NCBI RefSeq assembly: GCF_008704205.1
Contig: NZ_VXLC01000008.1
Coordinates: 310,001 to 374,000 of the forward strand
Length of the DNA stretch: 64,000 nt
Direction: 5' to 3'
Origin: Nocardia colli
GTDB lineage: Bacteria; Actinomycetota; Actinomycetes; Mycobacteriales; Mycobacteriaceae
Positions 34,761 to 43,385 of this stretch are shown piece by piece (position 1 is the first letter of the stretch; each line of letters starts with the position of its first letter). Under the pieces are notes generated by a model that saw only the letters and a list, made by a program, of their open reading frames with translations, did not search any database and was not told the DNA's origin. Both the position numbers and the translations under genes were made by a program.

Positions 34761-35552
34761 ATGACGACGGCGATAGAGGCACCGGGGTTCGCCCGTGAGC
34801 TCAAGCACTGGCGGACCCTGCGTCGGGTCAGTCAGCTGGATCTGGCGATCCGGGCGGACACCACGCAGCGGCATCTGAGTTTCCTGGAACAGGGGCGGTC
34901 GCGACCGGGGCGCACCATGGTGGTGCGGCTGGCGGAGTCGCTGGATCTGTCGCTGCGAGAGCGCAACGATCTGCTGCTGGCCGCCGGTTACGCGCCCGCC
35001 TTCCCCGAATCCGACTTGGATGCACCGGAATTGGGCCCGGTGCGGGAGGCGCTGACCACGATTCTCGACGGCCACCTGCCCTACCCGGCGATCGTGGTGA
35101 AGCCGCGCGGCGTGCTGCTCGCCGCCAATGCCGCTTTCTCGGTGCTGACCGAGGGCGCCGCGCCCGAGCTGCTGAAGTCGCCGATCAACGTATTGCGCCT
35201 CGCGCTGCATCCAGATGGGCTGGCGCGCAGGGTGATCAACCTGCCCGAGTGGGGCAAGCACGTGACCGAGGCCCTGCGCGGACGGATGTCGCGCAGCCCC
35301 GATCCGGCGCTCGCCGAGCTGATCACCGAGCTGGAAAGCTATCTCCCGCAAGCGGACCCGGGCCCCGATCACCTCGGGTTCGCGGTGCCGTTGCGGCTGC
35401 GCAGCGACGACGGAGAGCTACGGCTGATCACCACTCTGACCTCGTTCGCAACGGCCACCGACATCACCCTCGCCGAGCTGCATCTCGAGGCGTTCCTGCC
35501 CGCCGACGCCCAGACCGCGGAAATCCTGCGCAAACGCGCGGCGCGCGACTGA
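34761..35552 (+). CDS. XRE family regulator with MmyB-like domain
   Basis: A 263-residue regulator: HTH (FARELKHWRTLRRVSQLDLAIRADTTQRHLSFLEQGRSRPGR region, about 10-50) and a C-terminal MmyB-like ligand domain (PAIVVKPRGVLLAANAAFSVL, NVLRLALHPDGL). Regulators of this type usually control the adjacent redox operon, here the NTF2-like/oxidoreductase pair across a 129-base divergent gap. Confidence 0.9.
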   Translation: MTTAIEAPGFARELKHWRTLRRVSQLDLAIRADTTQRHLSFLEQGRSRPGRTMVVRLAESLDLSLRERNDLLLAAGYAPAFPESDLDAPELGPVREALTTILDGHLPYPAIVVKPRGVLLAANAAFSVLTEGAAPELLKSPINVLRLALHPDGLARRVINLPEWGKHVTEALRGRMSRSPDPALAELITELESYLPQADPGPDHLGFAVPLRLRSDDGELRLITTLTSFATATDITLAELHLEAFLPADAQTAEILRKRAARD

Positions 35553-35641
35553 CCGACCACGAAACGCCGCGGAGGTCCGCCGCAACCTGGATCAGCGCCG
35601 TCCCGCGCGGCCTCTCCCCCGGCCCGCATTTCCCCATCTGA

Positions 35642-35711
35642 CGCACACCTCCTGATTTCCCGCACATCGATTCGCATGCGATTGCGTGTGCGGGAAATCA
35701 GGGGGTGTGCG
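35642..35711. repeat. 70-bp palindromic repeat, copy 1
   Basis: A near-perfect palindrome: outer 25-base arms pair with one mismatch (35642-35666 with 35687-35711) around a centre with GCATGC at 35674-35679. The core contains TGATTTCCCGCAC and its complement. It starts 89 bases after the XRE gene and ends one base before the stop codon of the minus-strand LysR gene. Same length and centre position as copies at 36697 and 49660. Confidence 0.88.
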
Positions 35712-35712
35712 G

Positions 35713-36636
35713 CTACCAGGTTCGTGCGGCGGTGCGTAGGCGGGCGTGGACCAGGTCTACGTGAGGGCGGGTGTCGGTGCCTGCGCGGCGGACGAGAAAG
35801 CCGGTGTTGATCGGTGGGTCGGGTGGGTCGAGCAGGGTGACCAAGGTGCCTGAATCGAGTTGGGCTGCACAGAGATAGCGTGGGAGCACGCTGATGCCCG
35901 CGCCCGCGACGACCGCGCCGGCTACCGCGCGCAGGTCCGCGACGATGACGGCCGCTTCGCCGGTCAGTCGGATCCCGAAGACGTGCCGCCAGTACCGGCG
36001 CAGAATCGGCAGGTCGGGGGCATAGCTGACGAGCGGCAGGGTGGACAGCGCGGCCGGGCCCTCGGTGCGCAGCCGTGCGGTATCGATCCGTCCGGCCACG
36101 GCGGGCGCGGCGACCAGCACGAATTCCTCGTCCGACAAGGCCTCCGCGATCACCGTCCGCCCGCGCGGGCGCACGGTCGACAGCACCAGGTCGTAGTGTC
36201 CCGCCCGCAGTCCGGTCAGCAGGTCCTCCGAGAGCCCGGAACTCACGGTCAGCCGGACACCGTGCACGATCAGCGGGGCGAGCGCCGGAAGCGCCTGTAT
36301 CGCAAGCAGTTCCGCGGGACCGGCCAACCGGACCGGCGGCTGCGGGTCGTCACTGTCGGTAATCGACCGTCCGGCAACGGCACTCAACGCGTCCAGCGGC
36401 TCGGCGATCCGCGCGGCCAATTCGGCGGCGGCCGCGGTCGGCGCCACCCCACGCGGCAGCCGCTCGAACAACCGCTGCCCGAGCCGCTTCTCCAACGCCT
36501 GCAACTGCGCGGTCACCGTCGGTTGCGACAACCCGATCAGCCGCGCACCGCCGGTGATCGACCCCGCCCGATGCACGGCCAAAAAAGTGCGCAACTGATT
36601 CAGATCCAAACTGCCATCAGAATCCCTATCGCTCAC
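35713..36636 (-). CDS. LysR family transcriptional regulator
   Basis: A 307-residue LysR protein: winged HTH (LDLNQLRTFLAVHRAGSITGGARLIGLSQ, PTVTAQLQALEKRLG) and effector domain. It stands alone between two palindromic repeats, transcribed on the minus strand. Its own target is unclear, since neither flanking gene is divergent from it in the usual way. Start ATG 36636. Confidence 0.88.
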   Translation of the reverse strand: MSDRDSDGSLDLNQLRTFLAVHRAGSITGGARLIGLSQPTVTAQLQALEKRLGQRLFERLPRGVAPTAAAAELAARIAEPLDALSAVAGRSITDSDDPQPPVRLAGPAELLAIQALPALAPLIVHGVRLTVSSGLSEDLLTGLRAGHYDLVLSTVRPRGRTVIAEALSDEEFVLVAAPAVAGRIDTARLRTEGPAALSTLPLVSYAPDLPILRRYWRHVFGIRLTGEAAVIVADLRAVAGAVVAGAGISVLPRYLCAAQLDSGTLVTLLDPPDPPINTGFLVRRAGTDTRPHVDLVHARLRTAARTW

Positions 36637-36696
36637 CCCACAAGTCTATTGCCCCGCCGATACGCCCCTCGCCCCCCTTCCACCCGGCCGTCCACA

Positions 36697-36766
36697 CGCA
36701 CCACTTCTGATTTCTCGCACCGAAAATTGCATGCGATTTTCGGTGCGGGAAATCAGAAGTGGTGCG
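36697..36766. repeat. 70-bp palindromic repeat, copy 2
   Basis: The best-preserved copy: 31-base arms (36697-36727 and 36736-36766) pair with one mismatch around TGCATGCG; GCATGC is at 36729-36734. It lies nine bases beyond the stop of the ABC permease gene and about 60 bases upstream of the LysR start, so it separates two tandem minus-strand genes. Confidence 0.9.
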
Positions 36767-36775
36767 GCTTGCCGG

Positions 36776-38341
36776 TCAGCGCGGGCGGACGGCGTCGAGG
36801 AGTTCGGGGCCGTGGGTGGTCAGGCGGGTTTCGGCGACGCGGGAGGCGATCAGCGCTGCGGCGATGCCGGTGGCGATGCCTACCGGGACGGCTAGCCATT
36901 CGATCGCTTTCAGCTCGGTGAAATGGCCGATCAGCAGGACGGCCAGCACCGGGAGGACCGCGAACAGCTGACCGAAGAGCACGACGAACTGGAGCAGCAC
37001 CTTCGCGCAGCCGGGGTTGCCCGAACCGGAGAACGGATTGCCGGTGCGCTGCGGAATCGGATACGGCGCGAGCGTGGAGATGATCATGGCCGCACCGACG
37101 CCGACGCCGAGCGCGGCGAAATACAGCGCGAGCACCCACGGGTACTGGTCCCCATGACCGAACGCACCCGGCAGGATCAGCGCGAGCAGCAGCGTGGGCA
37201 GCCCGAGCACGATCATCAGCGCCAGCAAGCGGCCACGCACGTCCGCGCGGATTGCGCCGGGAGTGACCAGCGCCTGCCACACGGCGGTGCCGTCGTAGCC
37301 GTACAGATTGGCCCCGGCGAGCGCGGCGAACGAAACCGAGGTGACCCCCGCGAACGGCACACCACCGGTGCCGCCGCCCTGGAAGGCGGGGAACACCGGC
37401 ATCAGAATGCCGACCACCAGCACCGGCAGCAACGCGGCCCGGCGCCGACTGTCCCGCGACCAAGTGCGCAGTTCCTTGATCAGCACGGCCCCGACCGGTC
37501 CGCGCTGGCGCACCCGGCCGAGCAGCCCGCCGCCGGTGCTGCCGGCCACGGAGTTCATCGGCGCGGCCAGCCGCCGGGCCAGCAGTACCGCCCAGGCCTG
37601 CCACAGCCCGAGCGAGACCACGGCCAGCCCGGCCAGCGGCAGCAGCGCGCGCAGCCAATTCCCCTGTGCCGCACCCTCTACCGCGACCGGCGCCCAGCCG
37701 GACGGAATCCAGCGCACGGCCGCGGACGCCCACGGCGGGAGGTCGCGCAGCGCGCTCACGTGGGAAAACAGCCAGCTCATCGGGTAGTAGGCAACGCCGA
37801 GCAGCCCGGCCAGCAGCACGCCGATATCCCGGCCCCGCCGCGACCGCATCGCGGCGCCGACCCAGGCCAGCACCACCCGGGACAGCAGGACCACGAACAC
37901 CAGCTGCAACACGATCCCGACCACGGCGACCAGCGTTGCCGCCCAACCCAATTGGGCCGCCAGGATGATCAACCCGCCGAACGCGACCACGTTGATCACC
38001 GGCGCGGGCCCGGCGAACGCCGCGGCGAGCAACCCGCCGGCCAGCTGCCTGCTGCTGATCGGCAGCAGCCGCAGATGCTCCGGCTGGATGGTCTCGTCGC
38101 TGCTGCCGACCAGCACCGGCCCGCACAGCCAGCCGAGCGTCCAGACACCGAAAATCGTTGCGGCGATGGTGATCCCGTTCGCGACGTCACCATCGCGCAC
38201 GGCGAACCCGATCAACGCCGCGGTGATGACCGCGAACACGGCGCCGAACAGCACACCCACCACGAAGCTGAAGCCCTGCCAGCCGTTGCTCAGCGCGCGG
38301 CGGGTGAGCAGCAGCCGCATCCGGATCAGGATGCCAGCCAC
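36776..38341 (-). CDS. ABC transporter permease, large
   Basis: About 521 residues with around twelve hydrophobic helices, arranged as two halves around a central cytoplasmic stretch (RRLAAPMNSVAGSTGGGLLGRVRQRG). It resembles membrane parts of two-gene exporters with fused permease halves. The GTG at 38341 overlaps the ATPase stop by 16 bases; ATG 38320 is an alternative. Its partner ATPase is immediately upstream. Substrate unknown; drug or lipid export is likely by family. Confidence 0.82.
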   Translation of the reverse strand: MAGILIRMRLLLTRRALSNGWQGFSFVVGVLFGAVFAVITAALIGFAVRDGDVANGITIAATIFGVWTLGWLCGPVLVGSSDETIQPEHLRLLPISSRQLAGGLLAAAFAGPAPVINVVAFGGLIILAAQLGWAATLVAVVGIVLQLVFVVLLSRVVLAWVGAAMRSRRGRDIGVLLAGLLGVAYYPMSWLFSHVSALRDLPPWASAAVRWIPSGWAPVAVEGAAQGNWLRALLPLAGLAVVSLGLWQAWAVLLARRLAAPMNSVAGSTGGGLLGRVRQRGPVGAVLIKELRTWSRDSRRRAALLPVLVVGILMPVFPAFQGGGTGGVPFAGVTSVSFAALAGANLYGYDGTAVWQALVTPGAIRADVRGRLLALMIVLGLPTLLLALILPGAFGHGDQYPWVLALYFAALGVGVGAAMIISTLAPYPIPQRTGNPFSGSGNPGCAKVLLQFVVLFGQLFAVLPVLAVLLIGHFTELKAIEWLAVPVGIATGIAAALIASRVAETRLTTHGPELLDAVRPR

Positions 38342-39093
38342 GACAACCCGTCCTCTCCGCCGACGCGGCCGCCGACCAGCCGGACGAACGCCTCCTCCAA
38401 CGTCGTCTCGCCGCGCACCTCGTCCACGGTGCCCGCCGCGACCACGCGGCCGCCGGTGATCACCGCGACCCGGTCGCACATGCTCTGCACCAGCGCCATC
38501 ACGTGACTGGACAGCACCACCGAGCCGCCGGCCGCGACGAAGCGTTGCAGGATGACCCGAATCGTGCTGCCGGACACCGGATCCACCGCCTCGAACGGTT
38601 CGTCGAGCACCAGCAGTTTCGGCGCGTGCAGCAGCGCGGTCGCCAGGCCGATCTTCTTGCGCATGCCCGCGGAGTAGTCGACCACCAAGGTCTTTTCCGC
38701 GCCGGTCAATTCGAAGACGCCGAGCAGTTCGTCGGCGCGCTCGGCGACGGTGGCCTCCGGCATGCCACGCAAAAGGCCGGTGTAGGTGAGCAATTCGCGG
38801 CCGGTGAGCCGTTCCGGCAGCGCGAGACCGTCCGGCAGCACGCCGACCAGGGTCTTCGCCCGGATCGGATCGGCCCACACGTCGGCGCCGAAGATCTCGG
38901 CGCGGCCGCCGTCCGGGCGGAGCAGTCCACAGGCCATCGACAGCGTCGTCGTCTTGCCCGCGCCGTTCGGGCCGACCAGGCCGAAGAAGGAACCCGGCGG
39001 CACCGCCAGGCTCACGTTGTCGACGACCCACGGTCCGCCGAAGCGTTTACACAGGCCGGTCAGGTGCAGTGCGGGCTGATGGTCAGGTTGCAT
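38326..39093 (-). CDS. ABC transporter ATP-binding protein
   Basis: A 255-residue ATPase with Walker A GPNGAGKTTT, a degenerate signature YSAGMRKKIGLA (Ala for the usual Gly-Gly pattern), Walker B LLVLDEPFEAVDP and H-loop SSHVM. It is translated just before the permease and forms an exporter with it. Confidence 0.92.
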   Translation of the reverse strand: MQPDHQPALHLTGLCKRFGGPWVVDNVSLAVPPGSFFGLVGPNGAGKTTTLSMACGLLRPDGGRAEIFGADVWADPIRAKTLVGVLPDGLALPERLTGRELLTYTGLLRGMPEATVAERADELLGVFELTGAEKTLVVDYSAGMRKKIGLATALLHAPKLLVLDEPFEAVDPVSGSTIRVILQRFVAAGGSVVLSSHVMALVQSMCDRVAVITGGRVVAAGTVDEVRGETTLEEAFVRLVGGRVGGEDGLSWLAS

Positions 39094-39164
39094 GTCCCCC
39101 GGGGTCCTTTCGGGTCGATGTTCCCCAGAGAGTACGGACCATCAGCCCGCGTGGTTCGAGCGAA

Positions 39165-40370
39165 TCAGGCCGCCGCGGCGAGTTCTTTCTGCGCCGGGGC
39201 GTCCCAGTCGATCCGATAGCGCTGCTCGGGGCCCATGCTCTTCTCCGGGTTCATCAGCTTGACGAACAGCGGCGCCATCAGTTGCATCAGCTTGCGTCCG
39301 ACCGGCCCGAGGGTCTTGCTGTGATTGGTCTTCGCGACCCGGGCGGCGACGGCTTCCACCCGGGGCCTGCGCAGCTGCTCATAGGTGGCGAAGGCGGCCT
39401 CGGGCGTCGGCAGATCGCGCAGGCAGCGAGCCACCTGGACGGCGCTCTCGATGGCCAGCGAGGCGCCCTGCCCGGAACTGTTCGACGGCGCGTGCACCGC
39501 GTCCCCGACCAGCGCCATCCGGCCGCGGAACCAGTGCGGCACCGACGGCATGATGTGCAGTGCCCCGGACACTTCCAGCTGTTCCTCGGTGGTGCGCCGA
39601 GCGAATTCACCGCCGGGCGTGTCGTCGGCGTAAGTCTCGCGCAGGATGCCGAGCCAGTGCGACTTAGGAATCGCCCGGGCCGCGGTGAGCGACAGGTACT
39701 CCTTGTGCGGCAGGTTCGCGCCCCACATCACACGGCCGTCGCCGGTCGGCCCGTACAGGTAGTAGGCCTTCTTACCGAAAGCGAAGGTCATGGAGTCCGG
39801 CTCGACGTGACCGTCATAGTCGATGATCGCGCCGAAGCCGAGCATGCCGAGGTATTCGGGGCCCGGTGCGTCCGGGTCGATCAGCCCGCGCACGGTGGAC
39901 CGGATGCCGTCGGCGCCGATCAGCACGTCGGCAGTGGCGGTGCTGCCGTCGGTGAACCGGGCGGTGATGCCCGCGTCCGACTCGACCACGTCGACCAGGC
40001 GCTTGTTGTATTCGAACGGCACGCCGGCGGCGACCGCGTGATCGTGCAGGGTCTGGTGCAGTTCGCCGCGATCGACCAGTTGCAGCGGCGGCAGGCCGGT
40101 CAACCCACGCATGAACATGTCCTTCCCGCCGATGGACAGGCCCATCTTGGAGATCGGCTTGGCGATGCCGCGGACCGCGTCGCCCGCGCCGATGATGTCC
40201 AGGGCGGCAATGCCGTTCGGGGCGAGCGCGAGCCCGCTGCCGATGTTGTAGGACGAGCCGGGATAGGCCTCGTAGACGCGGGCATCAATGCCCGCCTCGA
40301 GCAGCGCGGTGGCGGCGACCGGTCCGGCGATGCCGCCGCCGATGACCAGTGCGGTTCTTACTTGTGACAT
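39165..40370 (-). CDS. FAD-dependent monooxygenase
   Basis: A 401-residue class A flavin monooxygenase: VIGGGIAGPVAATALLEAG (FAD), DVLIGADGIRSTVR (DG motif) and GRMALVGDAVHAPSNSSGQGAS (second FAD motif). ATG 40370 is used; the longer frame has no homologous look. It follows the PadR regulator and MFS pump on the same strand, which suggests an inducible detoxification or modification cluster. Substrate unknown. Confidence 0.88.
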   Translation of the reverse strand: MSQVRTALVIGGGIAGPVAATALLEAGIDARVYEAYPGSSYNIGSGLALAPNGIAALDIIGAGDAVRGIAKPISKMGLSIGGKDMFMRGLTGLPPLQLVDRGELHQTLHDHAVAAGVPFEYNKRLVDVVESDAGITARFTDGSTATADVLIGADGIRSTVRGLIDPDAPGPEYLGMLGFGAIIDYDGHVEPDSMTFAFGKKAYYLYGPTGDGRVMWGANLPHKEYLSLTAARAIPKSHWLGILRETYADDTPGGEFARRTTEEQLEVSGALHIMPSVPHWFRGRMALVGDAVHAPSNSSGQGASLAIESAVQVARCLRDLPTPEAAFATYEQLRRPRVEAVAARVAKTNHSKTLGPVGRKLMQLMAPLFVKLMNPEKSMGPEQRYRIDWDAPAQKELAAAA

Positions 40371-40554
40371 GGATGTCTCCAGGATTGATGGTGCGGGTGT
40401 TTTTCGAATCCCCGAACCAACCCGTGCACCACGCACCCAGTTATCCTGTGGTTGCCAGCCTTGTAGCCGGGTGCGCGCATGCGGGCGCGGTTCGAGACTG
40501 TTCAATCGGGCTCGGCGGCGGTGTTGCCGCACCCCGCCGAGCCTGGTCTCGCTG

Positions 40555-41214
40555 TCAGGATGTTTCCGGTTGGGCCATCCTCCCTTCCACGGACGCGACC
40601 ACTTCCGCGGGCGAGATGTTGTCGGCGTGTATCTGCCGCCACCACTCCACCTCGGGGAACGTGCCGTCGATGAGCTCGTCGCGCAGCGAGCTGGCCCAGG
40701 CCGCTTCGGCTTCCAGCATGGCGAGCCCGAACTCGGATTCGATGATGAACAGCCGGGGCAGCTTCATGGCGGCGACCTTGTCGAGTTCGGCGCGCACACC
40801 GTCGATGGTGTGACCAAGCGCGTCGATGCGCTTACCGAGTAATTCGATGACCTCGTCGGGAGGCAGCACCGAGAGAATGGACAGGCCGGCGACGAAGCGG
40901 TGCTGTTCCGGCTCCGGCACGGCGACCAGTTCCCTGGTCCAGTCGACGAGTTCGGCGCGCCCGGCGTCGGTGAGCTGGTAGATCACCCGTTCCGGGCGCG
41001 CGCCGTCGCGCTCGCTGCCGACGATCTCCAGGTAGCCGACCTTCTCCAGGTTCTGCACGACGGTGTAGAGCGAGCCCCACTTGATCACCATGTCGTGGTC
41101 CTTGCCGCGGTCACGCAGCGTCTGCGCGATCTCGTAGCGGTGCTTGGGCCGGTCGATCATCGCCGAGAGCACCGCCAGCGCGAGCAGATTGTTCACCTTG
41201 CGCTTCGTGGCCAT
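40555..41214 (-). CDS. PadR family transcriptional regulator
   Basis: A 219-residue PadR protein: winged helix (NLLALAVLSAMIDRPKHRYEIAQTLRDRG, WGSLYTVVQNLEKVGYL) and a helical dimerisation domain of the Vir_act_alpha_C type. ATG 41214 follows AGGAGG by four bases. PadR proteins usually repress efflux or phenolic-acid genes; a palindrome in front of it (41234-41259) and the adjacent MFS pump agree with that. Confidence 0.92.
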   Translation of the reverse strand: MATKRKVNNLLALAVLSAMIDRPKHRYEIAQTLRDRGKDHDMVIKWGSLYTVVQNLEKVGYLEIVGSERDGARPERVIYQLTDAGRAELVDWTRELVAVPEPEQHRFVAGLSILSVLPPDEVIELLGKRIDALGHTIDGVRAELDKVAAMKLPRLFIIESEFGLAMLEAEAAWASSLRDELIDGTFPEVEWWRQIHADNISPAEVVASVEGRMAQPETS

Positions 41215-41233
41215 CACACCTCCTTACTCGTCT

Positions 41234-41259
41234 ACGAATATACGTGCACGAGTATTTGT
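41234..41259. promoter_or_regulatory. Imperfect palindrome before padR gene
   Basis: A 26-base AT-rich dyad from ACGAATATAC to GAGTATTTGT around GTGCAC; 10 of 13 positions pair. It lies 20 bases before the PadR start, with flanks of the kind PadR dimers bind. Confidence 0.55.
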
Positions 41260-41296
41260 GATGCAAGGGCGTCTTGCGGGGCGAGTGCGGGCGAAT

Positions 41297-43330
41297 TCAG
41301 GTGCGAGCGGGTTCGTGCTCGCCGGCCTCTTGCTCGAGCAGCTTGGCGGCAAGGTTGTCCAGGGCCTGGTCGAACAGGGCACGGTCGGCGGGGTCGTCGT
41401 TGTTCCAGTCGTCGAGCCTGCGGTCGAGCCAGCGCCGCCACGCCGCCTTGACCCGGTCCAGCTCGGCCTGGCCCTGATCGGTCAGGCGCAGCTCGTGGCC
41501 GTCGTCGACCAGGTAGCCCTTGTCCGCGACCCGGCGATAGATCGGCGCGAGGACGTCGTCGGGGAGCTTGTGTGCCCGGGCGACCGAGTCGAGGGTGGCG
41601 CCGCCTTGGACGCGGTCGCGCAGGTAGACCTGGCCGAGCGCCCACGCCTCGCCGCGGCTCAGCGTGCTGCCCGCGTCGGCGAGGATGCGCGGTCCGATCG
41701 GCCCCTCGGCGTGTTCTTTGCGCAGCGATCCGGCGATGGCGCGTTCCAGCTGGACCACCCGGTCCGCGGAGTCCGGCACCGAAAAGCCTTCGCCCACATC
41801 GCCTGCGCTCGTTCGGGAGCTGTCGCGCAGCGGAACCTCTTTGAGGAACCAGGCGACCACGAAACCGACCAGCGCGACCGGGACCACCCAGACGAAGACG
41901 TGATCGATGGTGTTGGCGTAGGCGTCGATGATCGGCGCCGCCGCATCTTCCGGAACCTTTTGCAGCGCTTGTGGATTCGCCGCGACCGCGGGCGGCACCA
42001 CCTGCACCTGGACCAGCGCCTCACGCAGGTTCGGGCCGATTTCGTTGCTGTACAGCGTGCCGAAAATCGCTGTGCCGAAGGTACTTCCGAGGGTACGGAA
42101 GAAAGTGACGCCGGAGGTCGCGGTGCCGAGTTGCGCGTACGGCACGGTGTTCTGCACGACGATGGTGAGCACCTGCATGGTCAAGCCGATGCCCAGGCCG
42201 AGGATCAGCATGTACAGCGATTCTTCCCAGAAGCCGGTGTCGCGGCCCATGGTCGACATCAGATACAGCCCGAGCGCCATCACCAGCGTGCCGACGATCG
42301 GGAAGTACCGGTAGTGGCCGGTCTTGCCGACCACCTGGCCGGACAGGATCGAGGTGACCAGCAGCCCGGCCACCAGCGGCAGCGAGCGCACGCCGGACAT
42401 GGTCGCCGAAACCCCGTCCACGTATTGCAGATACGCGGGCAGGTAGGTGATCGATCCGAGCATGGCGAAGCCGCAGATGAAGCTGAGGATCGAGCAGACG
42501 GTGAACACTCTGCTGCGGAACAAACCCATCGGCAGCATGGGTTCCTCGGCCCGCAATTCGACCACGACGAACGCCGCGAACAGCACCACCGACGCGGCGA
42601 ACAGCCCGAGGATCATCGACGAGCCCCACGCGTATTCCTGCCCGCCCCACTCCAACCCGAGGATGAGCGTGGAGACCGCGACGGCGACCAGGCCGATGCC
42701 CGCGTAGTCGATGATCGGCTTGATCGCCGCGCGCACCCGCGGAATGGTGCGGGCCGACATGACGATCATGATGATCGCGACCGGCACGTTGACGTAGAAG
42801 CACCAGCGCCAGCTCGCGTGGTCGGTGAACAGGCCGCCGAGCGTCGGCCCGATCACCGTGGTGACGCCGAAGACCGCACCCAGCGCGCCCTGATATTTAC
42901 CGCGCTGGCGCAGCGGGATGGTGTCGGCGATGAGCGCCATCGCGGTGACCATCAGCCCGCCGCCGCCGAAACCCTGGATGCCGCGGGCGATGATCAGCAG
43001 CGTCATCCCGTTGGCCAGGCCGGCGATCATCGAGCCGACGATGAAGATCAACGCGCTGAGCTGGAAGATCAACTTGCGGCCGAACAGGTCGCCGAGCTTG
43101 CCGGCCAGCGCGGTCGCCACCGCCTCGGCGAGCAGATACGCCGTGACCACCCAGGCCATGTGCCCGGCCTCGCCGAGATCGGCGACGATCGTCGGCAGCG
43201 CGGTGGACACGATCGTCTGATCGAGCGCCGCCAGCAGCATGCCCAGCACAATGGTGGCGAACACGAGGTTGATCTTCGCCCGGCTCATCGGCTCGGGAGC
43301 TTTCTCGGCGACAGCGACTGCACCGGTCAT
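41297..43330 (-). CDS. EmrB/QacA MFS drug transporter with C-terminal winged-helix domain
   Basis: A 677-residue protein. Residues 1-505 form a 14-helix MFS transporter of the drug:H+ antiporter family (ALDQTIVSTALPTIVADLG; GALGAVFGVTTVIGPTLGGLFTDHASWRWCFYVNVP). The last 170 residues form a MarR-like winged helix (RGEAWALGQVYLRDRV, LPDDVLAPIYRRVADKGYLV, LRLTDQGQAELDRV), reported in some actinobacterial pumps. ATG 43330. It is upstream of the PadR gene on the same strand. Substrate unknown. Confidence 0.88.
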   Translation of the reverse strand: MTGAVAVAEKAPEPMSRAKINLVFATIVLGMLLAALDQTIVSTALPTIVADLGEAGHMAWVVTAYLLAEAVATALAGKLGDLFGRKLIFQLSALIFIVGSMIAGLANGMTLLIIARGIQGFGGGGLMVTAMALIADTIPLRQRGKYQGALGAVFGVTTVIGPTLGGLFTDHASWRWCFYVNVPVAIIMIVMSARTIPRVRAAIKPIIDYAGIGLVAVAVSTLILGLEWGGQEYAWGSSMILGLFAASVVLFAAFVVVELRAEEPMLPMGLFRSRVFTVCSILSFICGFAMLGSITYLPAYLQYVDGVSATMSGVRSLPLVAGLLVTSILSGQVVGKTGHYRYFPIVGTLVMALGLYLMSTMGRDTGFWEESLYMLILGLGIGLTMQVLTIVVQNTVPYAQLGTATSGVTFFRTLGSTFGTAIFGTLYSNEIGPNLREALVQVQVVPPAVAANPQALQKVPEDAAAPIIDAYANTIDHVFVWVVPVALVGFVVAWFLKEVPLRDSSRTSAGDVGEGFSVPDSADRVVQLERAIAGSLRKEHAEGPIGPRILADAGSTLSRGEAWALGQVYLRDRVQGGATLDSVARAHKLPDDVLAPIYRRVADKGYLVDDGHELRLTDQGQAELDRVKAAWRRWLDRRLDDWNNDDPADRALFDQALDNLAAKLLEQEAGEHEPART

Positions 43331-43385
43331 CAAAACAGTATGGTCTTGTTTCGCTGAGCTGTCCGTCCAGCGACACGGCAGTGAT

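Noticed and set aside
36923..38506. 527-codon plus-strand open frame opposite the ABC permease
   Set aside because: Antisense shadow rich in Arg, Gln and His.
41144..43357. 737-codon open frame on the plus strand
   Set aside because: It is the complement of the MFS gene; its His/Arg/Gln-rich composition is typical of antisense frames in GC-rich genes.
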